Of a stretch of DNA of 38,327 bases, positions 22,877 through 30,318 are shown piece by piece. The DNA comes from an uncultured bacterium (lineage in GTDB: Bacteria > Planctomycetota > UBA1135 > GCA-002686595): contig CALCXM010000137.1 of the NCBI GenBank assembly GCA_937905825.1, forward strand, positions 1 to 38,327. Reading direction: 5' to 3'. Position 1 is the stretch's first letter; every line of letters begins with the position of its first letter. The notes beneath the pieces are model-generated. The model saw only the letters and a list, made by a program, of their open reading frames with translations. It made no database searches and was not told the DNA's origin. The position numbers and the translations under genes are program-made.

Positions 22877-23872
22877 CTATTGCCCCCCAGAACGCAGGCG
22901 GATGGGGCGAACATCAACCCGCGAGGTCTCCCCCGGGTGGACTCTGACCTCTTCTATGTAGCGATCCTCCCCGGCCTCCACCCGCAAGCTGTAGAGCCCG
23001 GGCGGCAGGTCGAGCACCTGAAACTGGCCGGAGGCGCTGGACAACACGGGAATCCAGGGGCGATCCGTGCGGTCCTTGGGGGTCACCCGCACGAGGGCCC
23101 CGACGACCTCGTCGCCCTCCACATCGATCAACCGACCCGAGATCTCCCCACAGCTCTGTTGCAGAGCCAGGGTTTTCGAGGCGGCTCCGTGGACGATCAC
23201 CCCCTGATCCTCGCCGATCAAGTTGGGCCAGGTCCCGCCCACGGCCCAGGGCGGCAGCAGTCGCAAGCGGTACTCCCCGTGCAGCAGCTTGGAGAACAGG
23301 AAGCGCCGATCCGCGCCAACCAAGGTGCGCACGGGGATCGGTGCGCCGATCGTCTCGGGGGGCAGAACTGGGATGAGTTGGACCTCGTACCCCAAGAGTC
23401 CCCGGCCGGCGATGGCCGCCAGGATCTCACCAGTCAGCTCGCTTTCCTCGATCTCGGGCAGGGTCGGCGGCTCGGAGACGGGTGGGTCGTAGAGCAGTTC
23501 GAGCTGCGCGTTGGGGGCGACTACCTCATAGGTTCTGCGGTCCTGGGCCCGGCGCGCCAGGGTCACGGTCAGTGGCCCCGCATCCAGGTTCGTCAGTTCG
23601 AAGCGCCCCTCGAGGTCGGAGTGAGTCCAGATCAGCTCGCCCTCCGATTGGGTCATGACGAGCACTTCCGCCAGGGGGACTCCCTCCATTGCGAGGACCT
23701 GCCCGGAGACGGAATGGGCGTGCGGGCTAGGTTCGTAGCCCTCCAAATCCAAGACGGGGGGGTCGGGGATCGAGAGCAACCCCAAGCCATCATGCTCGGC
23801 ACTGCGCACCGCGATGGCAAGTCCGAGGACGACGAGTCCCAAGTAAGGAAACCAGCGGAGAAGGCGCTTCAC
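22877..23872 (-). CDS. Membrane-anchored carboxypeptidase-regulatory-like domain protein
   Basis: The 331-residue protein has one N-terminal membrane helix ('RWFPYLGLVVLGLAIAV') and then beta-sandwich repeats of the carboxypeptidase D regulatory-like type. Examples are 'VSGQVLAMEGVPLAEVLVMT' with 'HSDLEGRFELTNLDAGPLTV', and 'ISGRLIDVEGDEVVGALVRV' with 'ASGQFQVLDLPPGLYSLRVE'. A divergent domain lies between them. These domains are non-enzymatic, and the protein is probably a surface or periplasmic structural protein. The GTG at 23872 places the basic 'KRLLRW' start right before the helix; an upstream in-frame GTG at 23986 overlaps the divergent remnant. Confidence 0.75.
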   Translation of the reverse strand: MKRLLRWFPYLGLVVLGLAIAVRSAEHDGLGLLSIPDPPVLDLEGYEPSPHAHSVSGQVLAMEGVPLAEVLVMTQSEGELIWTHSDLEGRFELTNLDAGPLTVTLARRAQDRRTYEVVAPNAQLELLYDPPVSEPPTLPEIEESELTGEILAAIAGRGLLGYEVQLIPVLPPETIGAPIPVRTLVGADRRFLFSKLLHGEYRLRLLPPWAVGGTWPNLIGEDQGVIVHGAASKTLALQQSCGEISGRLIDVEGDEVVGALVRVTPKDRTDRPWIPVLSSASGQFQVLDLPPGLYSLRVEAGEDRYIEEVRVHPGETSRVDVRPIRLRSGGQ

Positions 23873-23908
23873 GGGAGGATGGTACGTTACGGCGAGCCCG
23901 AAACGACC

Positions 23909-24346
23909 ATGAAGATCCTGCCGACTCCGAGCCTCCTTTTTCTGGCTACGTGCCTGGGCGCCTCCGGGCGCCTTCGACTGGACCACCTACCTTGGGAATC
24001 CCGGGGCCAAGGCTGGCGCGTGGATCCGACATAGCGCGACGGCAATGGGGAGAGGCGCGACGGTCAGGCCTCTCGAGTGATTCAGAACTCCACCAAGCGC
24101 GTGCCCTTCGCGTTGCGGCGCTTGCGCCTGACTTACGTTGGATTGGAACGGTTAGATCTCCCCGTCGGGCAGGTCGAAGCCCATCACCTGTTGCTGACAG
24201 ATGAAATCGGGGAGATCCATTCGGGCTCCTGGTTCGCCGCCGAGGGGAGCGCGCCCTGGATGCACGTGATGGTCCAAGAACTGCATCCAGATGGCGTGAG
24301 TTGCCGCCTGGCTGCCTTGGAACGCACGGCCTACTGGGAGCGCTAG
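23909..24346 (+). pseudogene. Frameshifted remnant of a small secreted protein
   Basis: Three reading frames must be joined. ATG 23909 gives a signal peptide ('MKILPTPSLLFLATCLGA') but its frame stops at 24034. A second frame from about 23960 reads 'PPGAFDWTTYLGNPGAKAGA' and 'WIRHSATAMGRG' up to a TGA at 24078. A third frame from the GTG at 24077 reads 'LRLTYVGLERLDLPVGQVEA' and ends 'LAALERTAYWER'. That last segment resembles the C-terminus of exported proteins with a '..YvG.E.l.lPaG.f.. ... R..YW' pattern. The middle frame has no start codon of its own, so at least one frameshift is needed. Decay is the simplest reading; sequencing error or two small overlapping genes are alternatives. If functional, the C-terminal ORF would be 24077-24346. 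Confidence 0.5.
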
Positions 24347-24501
24347 TGGAGGTCGCTGTTCCCCCGGGAATGGCCCAAAATACCCCAAAGGGAGCCGCTA
24401 GTCCCTTTTCATAGTTGGAGTTCAGCCCTCTCTGAGAGGTTGTCGATAGGTGCCCGCGTACGAGCCGAATTCAATCTGGCGCAGAATCTGAACAACTCTC
24501 T

Positions 24502-24966
24502 ATGTCAAGCAATCTACGCAAGAAGACGCTCATTCGTCCTGCCATGCAGCTGCGAATCTGCATGACGTTCATCGCCGCTTCCGCTTCCGGCCTGACCGTC
24601 ATGCTGGCCTTCGCTCTGGCCCTCTTGCAAGGGGTTCACATCGGCAACGACGACGCCTTGTCCGTCGTCATGCCCGCGCTGATGAGGGCCTACTGGGTGG
24701 CTATGTTGGTCACGATTCCGGGCACCCTTGCGGTGGGCATCCTCTCGACCTTCCTGGTGGCGGGCCCGATGCACCGCTTCACCCTGTTCTTGACGGACAT
24801 CGTCGAGGGCAAGCAGCCCGAGGACTGTCACTTGCGAGCGGGGGATGAGTTGACCGACTTCTGCGATCTGTTGAACAAGGCAACCGCGCCCCTGCGCGTG
24901 GTGCAGTCCGATGGAGCCGAGGAAGAGCTGCGCGAGAGCGCCCCGCAGTCTTCCGAAGCCGCTTGA
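24502..24966 (+). CDS. Small two-helix membrane protein with a HAMP-like C-terminus
   Basis: The 154-residue protein has two membrane helices ('MTFIAASASGLTVMLAFALA', then 'YWVAMLVTIPGTLAVGILST') separated by a short external loop. Then comes 'VAGPMHRFTLFLTDIVEGKQ' followed by 'LRAGDELTDFCDLLNKATAP'. This matches HAMP-type linkers (a GP..R start and a DE.tdf...ln second helix). No kinase, cyclase or chemotaxis output follows, and the tail is acidic and Ser/Ala-rich. Role unknown; it may be a stand-alone membrane signal adaptor. A CCTCTC-T-GAGAGG palindrome (24427-24439) lies 62 bp upstream of the ATG. Confidence 0.65.
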   Translation: MSSNLRKKTLIRPAMQLRICMTFIAASASGLTVMLAFALALLQGVHIGNDDALSVVMPALMRAYWVAMLVTIPGTLAVGILSTFLVAGPMHRFTLFLTDIVEGKQPEDCHLRAGDELTDFCDLLNKATAPLRVVQSDGAEEELRESAPQSSEAA

Positions 24967-25012
24967 GCTAAGCGGATCCCCGGGCTCTGGCCGATCTGAT
25001 AGAGTCGGCTCC

Positions 25013-25714
25013 ATGGAACCCAGATCGCCATCCAAGGAACTTTCGACGCGTGACGGTTACGACCGTTGGGCGAGCTTCTACGACGAGTACCCGAACCCCT
25101 TGATCGCGCTGGAAACCCCTGAAGTCAGGCGTTTGGTGGGGAATGTGGTCGGGCGCAAGGTGCTCGATTTGGGATGCGGAACCGGTCGCCACAGTGGATG
25201 GTTGGCGGAGGCTGGGGCCCAGGTCACGGCCCTCGACTTCTCCAGCGGAATGTTGGCCGAGGCGCGCAAGAAGATCCCCGCGCAGAACGTGGAGTTTGTG
25301 CATCACGACTTGAACCAGTCCTTGCCCTTCGAAGACGCGCACTTTGACCACTTGATCCACTGCCTGGCTCTGGATCACTTGGACGCGCCCCAGGCTATGT
25401 TGCACGAGATGCGGCGGGTCTTGCGTCCTGGCGGTCGCGCGGTGCTCTCGATGATGCACCCCGCCATGTTCCTCAAGGGAACCCAAGCGCGCTTCGTCGA
25501 CCCGGGCAGCGGCGAGCTGATCAGCATCGAGAACAACCGCTTCAGCATCAGCGAGTACGTGCTCTTCGCCCGGGATGCCGGTCTTCGAATCGAGCACATG
25601 GCGGAGCACAGCTGCACCGCGGAGATCGCAGTGCGCATTCCACGGGCCGAGAAGTACGTGGGTTGGCCGACGCTCCTGATTTTGGTGCTCGAGGTCCCGG
25701 CGGGGTCCCTATGA
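25013..25714 (+). CDS. Class I SAM-dependent methyltransferase (UbiE/Methyltransf_11-like)
   Basis: The 233-residue protein has 'YDRWASFYDEYPNPLIALE' at the N-terminus, as in small-molecule methyltransferases, and motif I 'KVLDLGCGTGRHSGWLAEAG'. Further motifs are the acidic residue of motif II in 'VTALDFSSGML', motif III 'LPFEDAHFDHLIHCLALDHL' and the post-motif 'MRRVLRPGGRAVLSMMHPAM'. The C-terminal half keeps the same fold. The substrate cannot be read; quinone or small-metabolite methylation is possible. The ATG at 25013 is chosen because the longer frame (to 24911) lies inside the upstream gene. Confidence 0.88.
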   Translation: MEPRSPSKELSTRDGYDRWASFYDEYPNPLIALETPEVRRLVGNVVGRKVLDLGCGTGRHSGWLAEAGAQVTALDFSSGMLAEARKKIPAQNVEFVHHDLNQSLPFEDAHFDHLIHCLALDHLDAPQAMLHEMRRVLRPGGRAVLSMMHPAMFLKGTQARFVDPGSGELISIENNRFSISEYVLFARDAGLRIEHMAEHSCTAEIAVRIPRAEKYVGWPTLLILVLEVPAGSL

Positions 25715-25742
25715 GCGCGACCCAGGCTCCTTGTCGGCCGGG

Positions 25743-26297
25743 CTAGTCCAGAATCTCTTCGATTCGCCCCAGCAGGGCCCGCTTGAATTCCTCGGCTGGC
25801 GGGAACTCATCGCAGCCCGTCGCGCGCACACTCTCCACGAAGTCGTCCAGACCCCGCTGACCGGCCCGCAGGTAAGCGAGCAGTTGCACCCCGAGCTGCA
25901 GCTTGTCGATCAACTTGACCAGCCGCGCCTCCCGGGAATCGCCGGCCTGGTAGTCCCAAAAGGCCTTGTGGAGGCCGGGATCGAGGGGCGTCAGCAGCTT
26001 TTCCGCCGCCGCGTGCTCGGCCGCGGGCTTGCTTCCGGCGGCCAGCAGCTGGGAGCCCGACCTTGGAATGTCCCCCAACCAGGCCTCCGGAGCGTCGTGG
26101 ATCAGGCACAGGGTCAACAGCCGGGCCATGTCGACGGGCGGCTCGATCCGCGGACCGAGGGCCAAGGCGAGGTGGGAAACCCCCAGGATATGCCCGGCGA
26201 TCGACTCGGGAACAGGGACCCCGCCCTGGACCCAGCCAGTCCGTGGCAGGCGATCCAAGGGGAGGAGTTGCAGCAGCGCTTCGAGGCAGTCGTTCAT
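25743..26297 (-). CDS. HD-domain hydrolase (YfbR-like)
   Basis: The 184-residue protein has the HD metal site: His in 'ESIAGHILGVSHLALAL', HD in 'LTLCLIHDAPEAWLGDIP' and the distal Asp in 'ARLVKLIDKLQLGVQL'. The 'HD.PE...GDIP' arrangement fits the HD_3/YfbR-type group of 5'-deoxynucleotidases and relatives, so a phosphohydrolase acting on nucleotides is likely but not proven. It is convergent with the methyltransferase gene and divergent from the tpiA operon. Confidence 0.82.
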   Translation of the reverse strand: MNDCLEALLQLLPLDRLPRTGWVQGGVPVPESIAGHILGVSHLALALGPRIEPPVDMARLLTLCLIHDAPEAWLGDIPRSGSQLLAAGSKPAAEHAAAEKLLTPLDPGLHKAFWDYQAGDSREARLVKLIDKLQLGVQLLAYLRAGQRGLDDFVESVRATGCDEFPPAEEFKRALLGRIEEILD

Positions 26298-26337
26298 GTT
26301 TTGGGAAGAGAGAGGTCCTCGGATGGGATTTCCCGGA

Positions 26338-26366
26338 TTGCTGGGGGAGGCCCCTCACCCTATACT
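26338..26366 (+). promoter_or_regulatory. Sigma70-type promoter of the tpiA operon
   Basis: TTGCTG (26338-26343) and TATACT (26361-26366) are separated by 17 bp. The -10 matches consensus at 5 of 6 positions; the -35 keeps TTG. A start site near 26373 would give a leader of about 165 nt containing two hairpins. It is also about 40 bp upstream of the divergent HD gene. Confidence 0.6.
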
Positions 26367-26389
26367 GTCCGCCCCGAAATGCGCCTCAG

Positions 26390-26429
26390 GAACCCCGAGA
26401 CAGGGGTTCGAGTGACCCCCCGCGGGGTC
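26390..26429 (+). promoter_or_regulatory. Two tandem hairpins in the tpiA leader
   Basis: GAACCCC (26390-26396) / GGGGTTC (26403-26409) has a 6-nt loop, and GACCCC (26414-26419) / GGGGTC (26424-26429) has a 4-nt loop. The hairpins are separated by only 4 nt. They lie in the predicted 5' leader, about 110 nt before the GTG. They could stabilise the mRNA, attenuate transcription or mask a binding site; GACCCC could also pair with GGGGTT of the first stem, giving an alternative fold. Confidence 0.5.
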
Positions 26430-26537
26430 GTATCCTAGCTGCTCGGCAATTTCATTTTCCCGACCCTTCTCGTCCCATTCCGCGGGGCTCAGAATCCGAG
26501 GGGAAGGGACCCGAACACCCACGACCTTCTTCGCAAA

Positions 26538-27293
26538 GTGAGAACACCCTACCTAGCCGGCAACTGGAAGATGAACCTCGATCGCGCCAGCGCGCTCGAG
26601 CTCGTCAACGCCCTGCGTGTCGCCGTCGGCACTCGCAAGGACGTGGACGTCGCTGTCTTCCCGCCCGCTGTCTACATCGAGGAGATCGCGCGCGCCCTGG
26701 CCGGCTCCCCGATCAAGGTCGGCGCTCAGAACTGTTGCGACGAGGAGAGCGGCGCCTTCACAGGCGAAGTCTCCGTGAGCATGCTGAAAGACGTCGGCGC
26801 TGAGTCAGTGCTGATCGGTCACTCCGAACGCCGGCACATTTATGGCGAAGCGGACGACTTGATCAATCGCAAGGTGCACCGCGCCTTGAACGTTGGCTTG
26901 GAAGTCGTTCTCTGCATCGGCGAACTCCTGGAAGAGCGCGAAGCAGGCAAGACGGAAACAGTTGTGCGCACCCAACTGCAGAACGGCCTCAAGGACGTCT
27001 CCGCAAAACAGATGGACAACGTCGTCATCGCCTACGAGCCCGTTTGGGCTATCGGCACCGGCGTCGTCGCGACTGTCCCCCAAGTCGCCGAGATTCACAG
27101 CTACCTGCGCGGATTGCTCTCTGGGCTCTTCACCGCTGCGGTCGCTGATCAAGTTCGTATTCAGTACGGAGGTTCGGTCAAGCCGGACAACGTGAAGGAC
27201 TTGATGGCTGTGGCTGATGTGGACGGCGCCCTGGTGGGCGGCGCTTCTCTGAAGCCCGAACTCTTTCAACCGATCATCGACTTCGCTCGCTAG
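26538..27293 (+). CDS. tpiA: Triosephosphate isomerase
   Basis: TIM interconverts dihydroxyacetone phosphate and glyceraldehyde 3-phosphate in glycolysis. The 251-residue length is typical. All catalytic residues are visible: Lys11 in 'AGNWKMN', His95 in 'LIGHSERRH' and Glu167 in 'VIAYEPVWAIGTG'. The phosphate-binding 'QYGGSVKPDN' and 'GALVGGASL' are also present. The GTG at 26538 starts directly at the first beta-strand. It leads a housekeeping run with secG, pyrE, yicC, gmk, coaC and coaB. Confidence 0.97.
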   Translation: MRTPYLAGNWKMNLDRASALELVNALRVAVGTRKDVDVAVFPPAVYIEEIARALAGSPIKVGAQNCCDEESGAFTGEVSVSMLKDVGAESVLIGHSERRHIYGEADDLINRKVHRALNVGLEVVLCIGELLEEREAGKTETVVRTQLQNGLKDVSAKQMDNVVIAYEPVWAIGTGVVATVPQVAEIHSYLRGLLSGLFTAAVADQVRIQYGGSVKPDNVKDLMAVADVDGALVGGASLKPELFQPIIDFAR

Positions 27294-27365
27294 CAGGCGA
27301 CTCGCCCTTCAGGGGCATTACAGACCACTTGCCCTGCGGGGCTCACTCTCTCGAATTCCGATTCC

Positions 27366-27695
27366 ATGGAACTGGCCCAAACACTTCTCTACATCCTTTT
27401 CGTCATCTCGGCGATGGTTCTCGTCGTCGTCATCCTGCTCCAAGAGGGCAAGGGAGGCGGCTTCGGTGACGCGCTCGGTACCGCCGGTCAACAGACCTTC
27501 GGCGTCGCTACCAAGGGCATTCAAAACTTCACGGGAGTCGTGGCTGCGGTGTTCATGGTGAGCGCCATCCTGATTCACGTTGTCGTGCGTCAAACCAGCA
27601 CCCATTCGATCGTGGGCGACGGCCCCACCGTGGAGGCGCCCGTCGTCCCCGGTGGTGCGAGCGCTCCGGCCGCCCCCGCTGGCGGCGGCGAATAG
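27366..27695 (+). CDS. secG: Preprotein translocase subunit SecG
   Basis: The 109-residue membrane protein of the SecYEG channel has two membrane helices ('LLYILFVISAMVLVVVILL' and 'FTGVVAAVFMVSAILIHVVV'). Between them lies the conserved cytosolic loop 'QEGKGGGFGDALGTAGQQTF'. The C-terminus is an Ala/Pro-rich tail. The tpiA-secG order is a common bacterial arrangement and supports the call. The ATG at 27366 follows a 72-bp gap after tpiA. Confidence 0.94.
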   Translation: MELAQTLLYILFVISAMVLVVVILLQEGKGGGFGDALGTAGQQTFGVATKGIQNFTGVVAAVFMVSAILIHVVVRQTSTHSIVGDGPTVEAPVVPGGASAPAAPAGGGE

Positions 27696-27707
27696 CTGGA
27701 GACTCAC

Positions 27708-28298
27708 GTGCAAGAGGCTGAAGTCTTCGAACACTTTCGCGACAGCGGTGCCCTGCTCGAGGGGCACTTCGAGCTGTCCTCGGGGCTGCACTCGGATCGC
27801 TATTTTCAATGCGCCTTGGTGCTGAGCGAGCCGGCCCGGGCCGAAGTTCTGGCCAAGGACTTTGCTAGCCAAGTCAACGTCGAAGTGGACTGCGTCGTCG
27901 GTCCCGCCATGGGAGCCGTGGTCTGGTCCCAAGAAGTCGGGCGCGCTCTAGGCAAGCGCGCGCTCTTCACCGAACGCAAAGACGACGTCATGTGCCTGCG
28001 CCGCGGTTTCAGCTTCCAACCCGGCGAGCGCGTGCTCTTGGTCGAAGACGTCTTGACCACCGGCGGCTCTGCTCGCGAAGTGATCGAAGTGCTCGAAGCC
28101 CAGGGAGCCAAGGTCGTGGCCTGCGGCGCCCTCCTGAACCGTTCAGGACGAAACCCGTTCGAGGAGCTGGGCTTGCCCTTGTTCGAGGTCGTGCGCACGG
28201 AAGTCAAAACCTGGGAGCCCAAGGAATGCCCCCTTTGCGCTGCCGGAGGAGAGGCGGTGAAACCGGGTAGCCGCAAGGGCCCGGGAGAGTTGGCTTGA
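27708..28298 (+). CDS. pyrE: Orotate phosphoribosyltransferase
   Basis: This enzyme converts orotate and PRPP to OMP in pyrimidine synthesis. The 196-residue protein has 'GHFELSSGLHSDRYFQCALV' (orotate/PRPP contact region), 'VVGPAMGAVVWSQEVGRALG' and the PRPP-binding loop 'ERVLLVEDVLTTGGSAREVI'. The C-terminal 'ECPLCAAGG' with two Cys is a frequent feature of this subgroup. The start is a GTG 12 bp after secG. Its stop overlaps the TTG start of the next gene (TTGA). Confidence 0.93.
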   Translation: MQEAEVFEHFRDSGALLEGHFELSSGLHSDRYFQCALVLSEPARAEVLAKDFASQVNVEVDCVVGPAMGAVVWSQEVGRALGKRALFTERKDDVMCLRRGFSFQPGERVLLVEDVLTTGGSAREVIEVLEAQGAKVVACGALLNRSGRNPFEELGLPLFEVVRTEVKTWEPKECPLCAAGGEAVKPGSRKGPGELA

Positions 28299-29173
28299 TC
28301 CGCTCCATGACAGGCTTCGGCCTGGGGGAGGTTCAAAACGGGGGATTCACCGTGCGGGTCGAATTGCGCTCCGTGAATCACCGCTTTCTGCAAGCGCGCT
28401 TTCGATTGCCCTCTGAGTTCTCGAGCCTGGAGCCCAAGGTCGACAAGTTGGTCAAGAGCCAGCTCAATCGCGGCGCCGTGACCTTGACGGTCATCGTCGA
28501 TCGCCGCAGTTCCGACAACACGGTGAATGTGGACGAGGAAGCTGCCGGGCGCTACGCCCACTTGCTGGGGAACCTGGCGCGCAGCATGGGGATCGAGAAC
28601 GACATGACGATCTCGACCTTGGTTGGACTGCCCGGCGTCGTCAGCACCCAATCCGCCGAGCAGGACCGGGACCAAGAAGACGCCAACCTGCTCGATGCGG
28701 TGAGAGCAGCCATCGACGCGCTCGTGCAGATGCGGGAAACCGAAGGTGCCAACCTCGAAGCGGACATTCGCGCTGAAGCCAAGGAAGTCGCTGCCCTGCG
28801 CAAGACGATTGGTGAGCGCATGCCGCTCGTGGTGCAGCAGCACTTCGAAAACATGCGCCAGCGCGCTCAGGATTTGATTGGGGAGGGCGCCAACCTGGAC
28901 CCCAAGGACCTGGCCCGAGAGCTTGCGATGCTGGCAGAGAAAGCCGACGTCGCGGAAGAGGTCTCCCGTTTGGACAGCCACCTCGAACAACTGGACGCAG
29001 TGCTCAAGAAGGGCGGTGAAGTCGGCCGCAAGCTCGACTTCCTGATCCAAGAGCTCTACCGCGAAGCGAACACGATCGGATCCAAAGTCGGTGACGCGCA
29101 AGTCGCCCACTCGGTGGTGAACCTAAAGACTCACATCGAGCGGATCCGAGAGCAGGTCCAAAACATCGAATAG
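28295..29173 (+). CDS. yicC: YicC/YloC family endoribonuclease
   Basis: The 292-residue protein has the family start 'IRSMTGFGLGEVQNGGFTVR' with 'VELRSVNHRFLQARFRLP', the N-terminal YicC domain, and a C-terminal DUF1732 region with 'DPKDLARELAMLAEKADVAE', 'EVSRLDSHLEQ' and 'GRKLDFLIQELYREANTIGS'. YicC proteins are reported to be RNA endonucleases. The TTG at 28295 overlaps the pyrE stop (TTGA), and gmk follows 22 bp later, the usual yicC-gmk order. An in-frame ATG four codons later would cut into the conserved N-terminus. Confidence 0.93.
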   Translation: MIRSMTGFGLGEVQNGGFTVRVELRSVNHRFLQARFRLPSEFSSLEPKVDKLVKSQLNRGAVTLTVIVDRRSSDNTVNVDEEAAGRYAHLLGNLARSMGIENDMTISTLVGLPGVVSTQSAEQDRDQEDANLLDAVRAAIDALVQMRETEGANLEADIRAEAKEVAALRKTIGERMPLVVQQHFENMRQRAQDLIGEGANLDPKDLARELAMLAEKADVAEEVSRLDSHLEQLDAVLKKGGEVGRKLDFLIQELYREANTIGSKVGDAQVAHSVVNLKTHIERIREQVQNIE

Positions 29174-29195
29174 GCGGCGACGAGCAAGGATCCAC

Positions 29196-29759
29196 ATGGG
29201 GACGAAAGGCAAAATGGTGGTCATCTCAGGGCCCTCGGGAGCTGGCAAGAGCACAGTTTGCCGGCGCGTCCTCGAGGATCCTGAGGTGGAGTTTTCCATC
29301 TCTGCGACAACTCGAGCGCGCCGCGATGGTGAGGTCGACGGCCGCGACTACTACTTCTTGAGTGCGGACGAGTTCCGCCAGAAGGTGGAAGCCGGCGCCT
29401 TCATCGAGCATGCCCACGTGCACGGCAACATGTACGGCACCTTGCGCGCACCGATGGACGCCGCTCTGAAGGCGGGACGCATCTACCTGCTCGAGATCGA
29501 CGTGCAGGGCGCCCTGCAGATGAAGGGCATCGACATTCCCGGCCTCTACCTGTTCATCGCGCCTCCGAACTTTGAGGAGCTGCGCAAGCGACTCATCGGG
29601 CGCAACACCGAGACTCCCGAAGTGCTCGAACGTCGCCTGCAAAAGGCGGAAGACGAATACCGCGAGCGGGTGCGTTACGACCACGTGATCGTGAACGACA
29701 ACTTGGAGGATTGCATCGCCGAAGTGCGGCGCTTGATCGGATCTGGGGTGGAGGGATGA
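29196..29759 (+). CDS. gmk: Guanylate kinase
   Basis: It phosphorylates GMP to GDP with ATP. The 187-residue protein has the P-loop GPSGAGKST (12-20), the GMP-binding 'SISATTRARRDGEVDGRDYY', 'EHAHVHGNMYGT', 'YLLEIDVQGALQMK' and the lid/adenine region 'RLIGRNTETPEVLERRL'. The ATG at 29196 gives the standard length. Its stop overlaps the coaC ATG (ATGA, 29756-29759). The usual rpoZ after gmk is absent. Confidence 0.96.
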   Translation: MGTKGKMVVISGPSGAGKSTVCRRVLEDPEVEFSISATTRARRDGEVDGRDYYFLSADEFRQKVEAGAFIEHAHVHGNMYGTLRAPMDAALKAGRIYLLEIDVQGALQMKGIDIPGLYLFIAPPNFEELRKRLIGRNTETPEVLERRLQKAEDEYRERVRYDHVIVNDNLEDCIAEVRRLIGSGVEG

Positions 29760-30295
29760 GTCGCGTGCTCTTAGCCGTCAGCGCTTCGGCCGCCCTGCAC
29801 AAGGCCTGCGACCTGGCGAGCAAGCTGACCCAAGAGGGCCACGAGGTTCGCACCTTGATGACCGCCAACGCCGCGCGCTTGATCTCGCCACAACTCTTCG
29901 AGGCCATGACGGGGCAAGCCGCCCGGGTCAGTGAGTTCGAGGGCGAGCGCGAAGGCGGAATGGATCACATCACCTTGGCACGTTGGGGCGAAAGCCTGGT
30001 GTTCGCGCCCGCGACGGCCGGAGCCCTCGCTCGACTGGCCCACGGAGATGCCTCCGATTTGATTGGCACGGTGGTCTTGGCATTGCAACCATCCACGCCG
30101 CGACTCCTGTGCCCTGCGATGAACCCTACTATGTACGCGCACCCCGCGGTGCAGCGCAACTTGGAGCAGTGTCGTGCGGATGGTTGGCAAGTCCTGGACC
30201 CCGGCTCCGGAAGGTTGGCCTGTGATGAGGAGGGAACTGGCCGCCTGCGCGAGGTCCCCGAAATCCTCCAACGCGTGCGGGAGCTGCTCGGCTAA
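29756..30295 (+). CDS. coaC: Phosphopantothenoylcysteine decarboxylase (flavoprotein, stand-alone)
   Basis: It decarboxylates 4'-phosphopantothenoylcysteine with FMN in coenzyme A synthesis. The 179-residue protein has the flavoprotein start 'RVLLAVSASAALHKACDLAS', the catalytic-His segment 'MDHITLARWGESLVFAPATA', the FMN/substrate loop 'LCPAMNPTMYAHPAVQRN' and the active-site Cys in 'LACDEEGTGRL'. In most bacteria this domain is fused to CoaB; here it ends at residue 179 and CoaB is the next gene (23-bp gap). The ATG at 29756 overlaps the gmk stop. Confidence 0.92.
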   Translation: MSRVLLAVSASAALHKACDLASKLTQEGHEVRTLMTANAARLISPQLFEAMTGQAARVSEFEGEREGGMDHITLARWGESLVFAPATAGALARLAHGDASDLIGTVVLALQPSTPRLLCPAMNPTMYAHPAVQRNLEQCRADGWQVLDPGSGRLACDEEGTGRLREVPEILQRVRELLG

Positions 30296-30318
30296 GGGCC
30301 GGGCAGAACGCAGGACCC

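Noticed and set aside
22725..22877. A cold-shock or riboswitch leader before the helicase gene
   Set aside because: The leader is long enough, but I could not find a defined stem pattern or known element in it.
23909..24346. Programmed ribosomal frameshift
   Set aside because: Two shifts would be needed and no convincing slippery heptamer with a downstream structure is visible at either junction; decay or sequence error is simpler.
27806..29110. 434-residue minus-strand ORF
   Set aside because: It lies opposite pyrE and yicC, both firmly identified; the translation is a GC-rich mirror of those genes.
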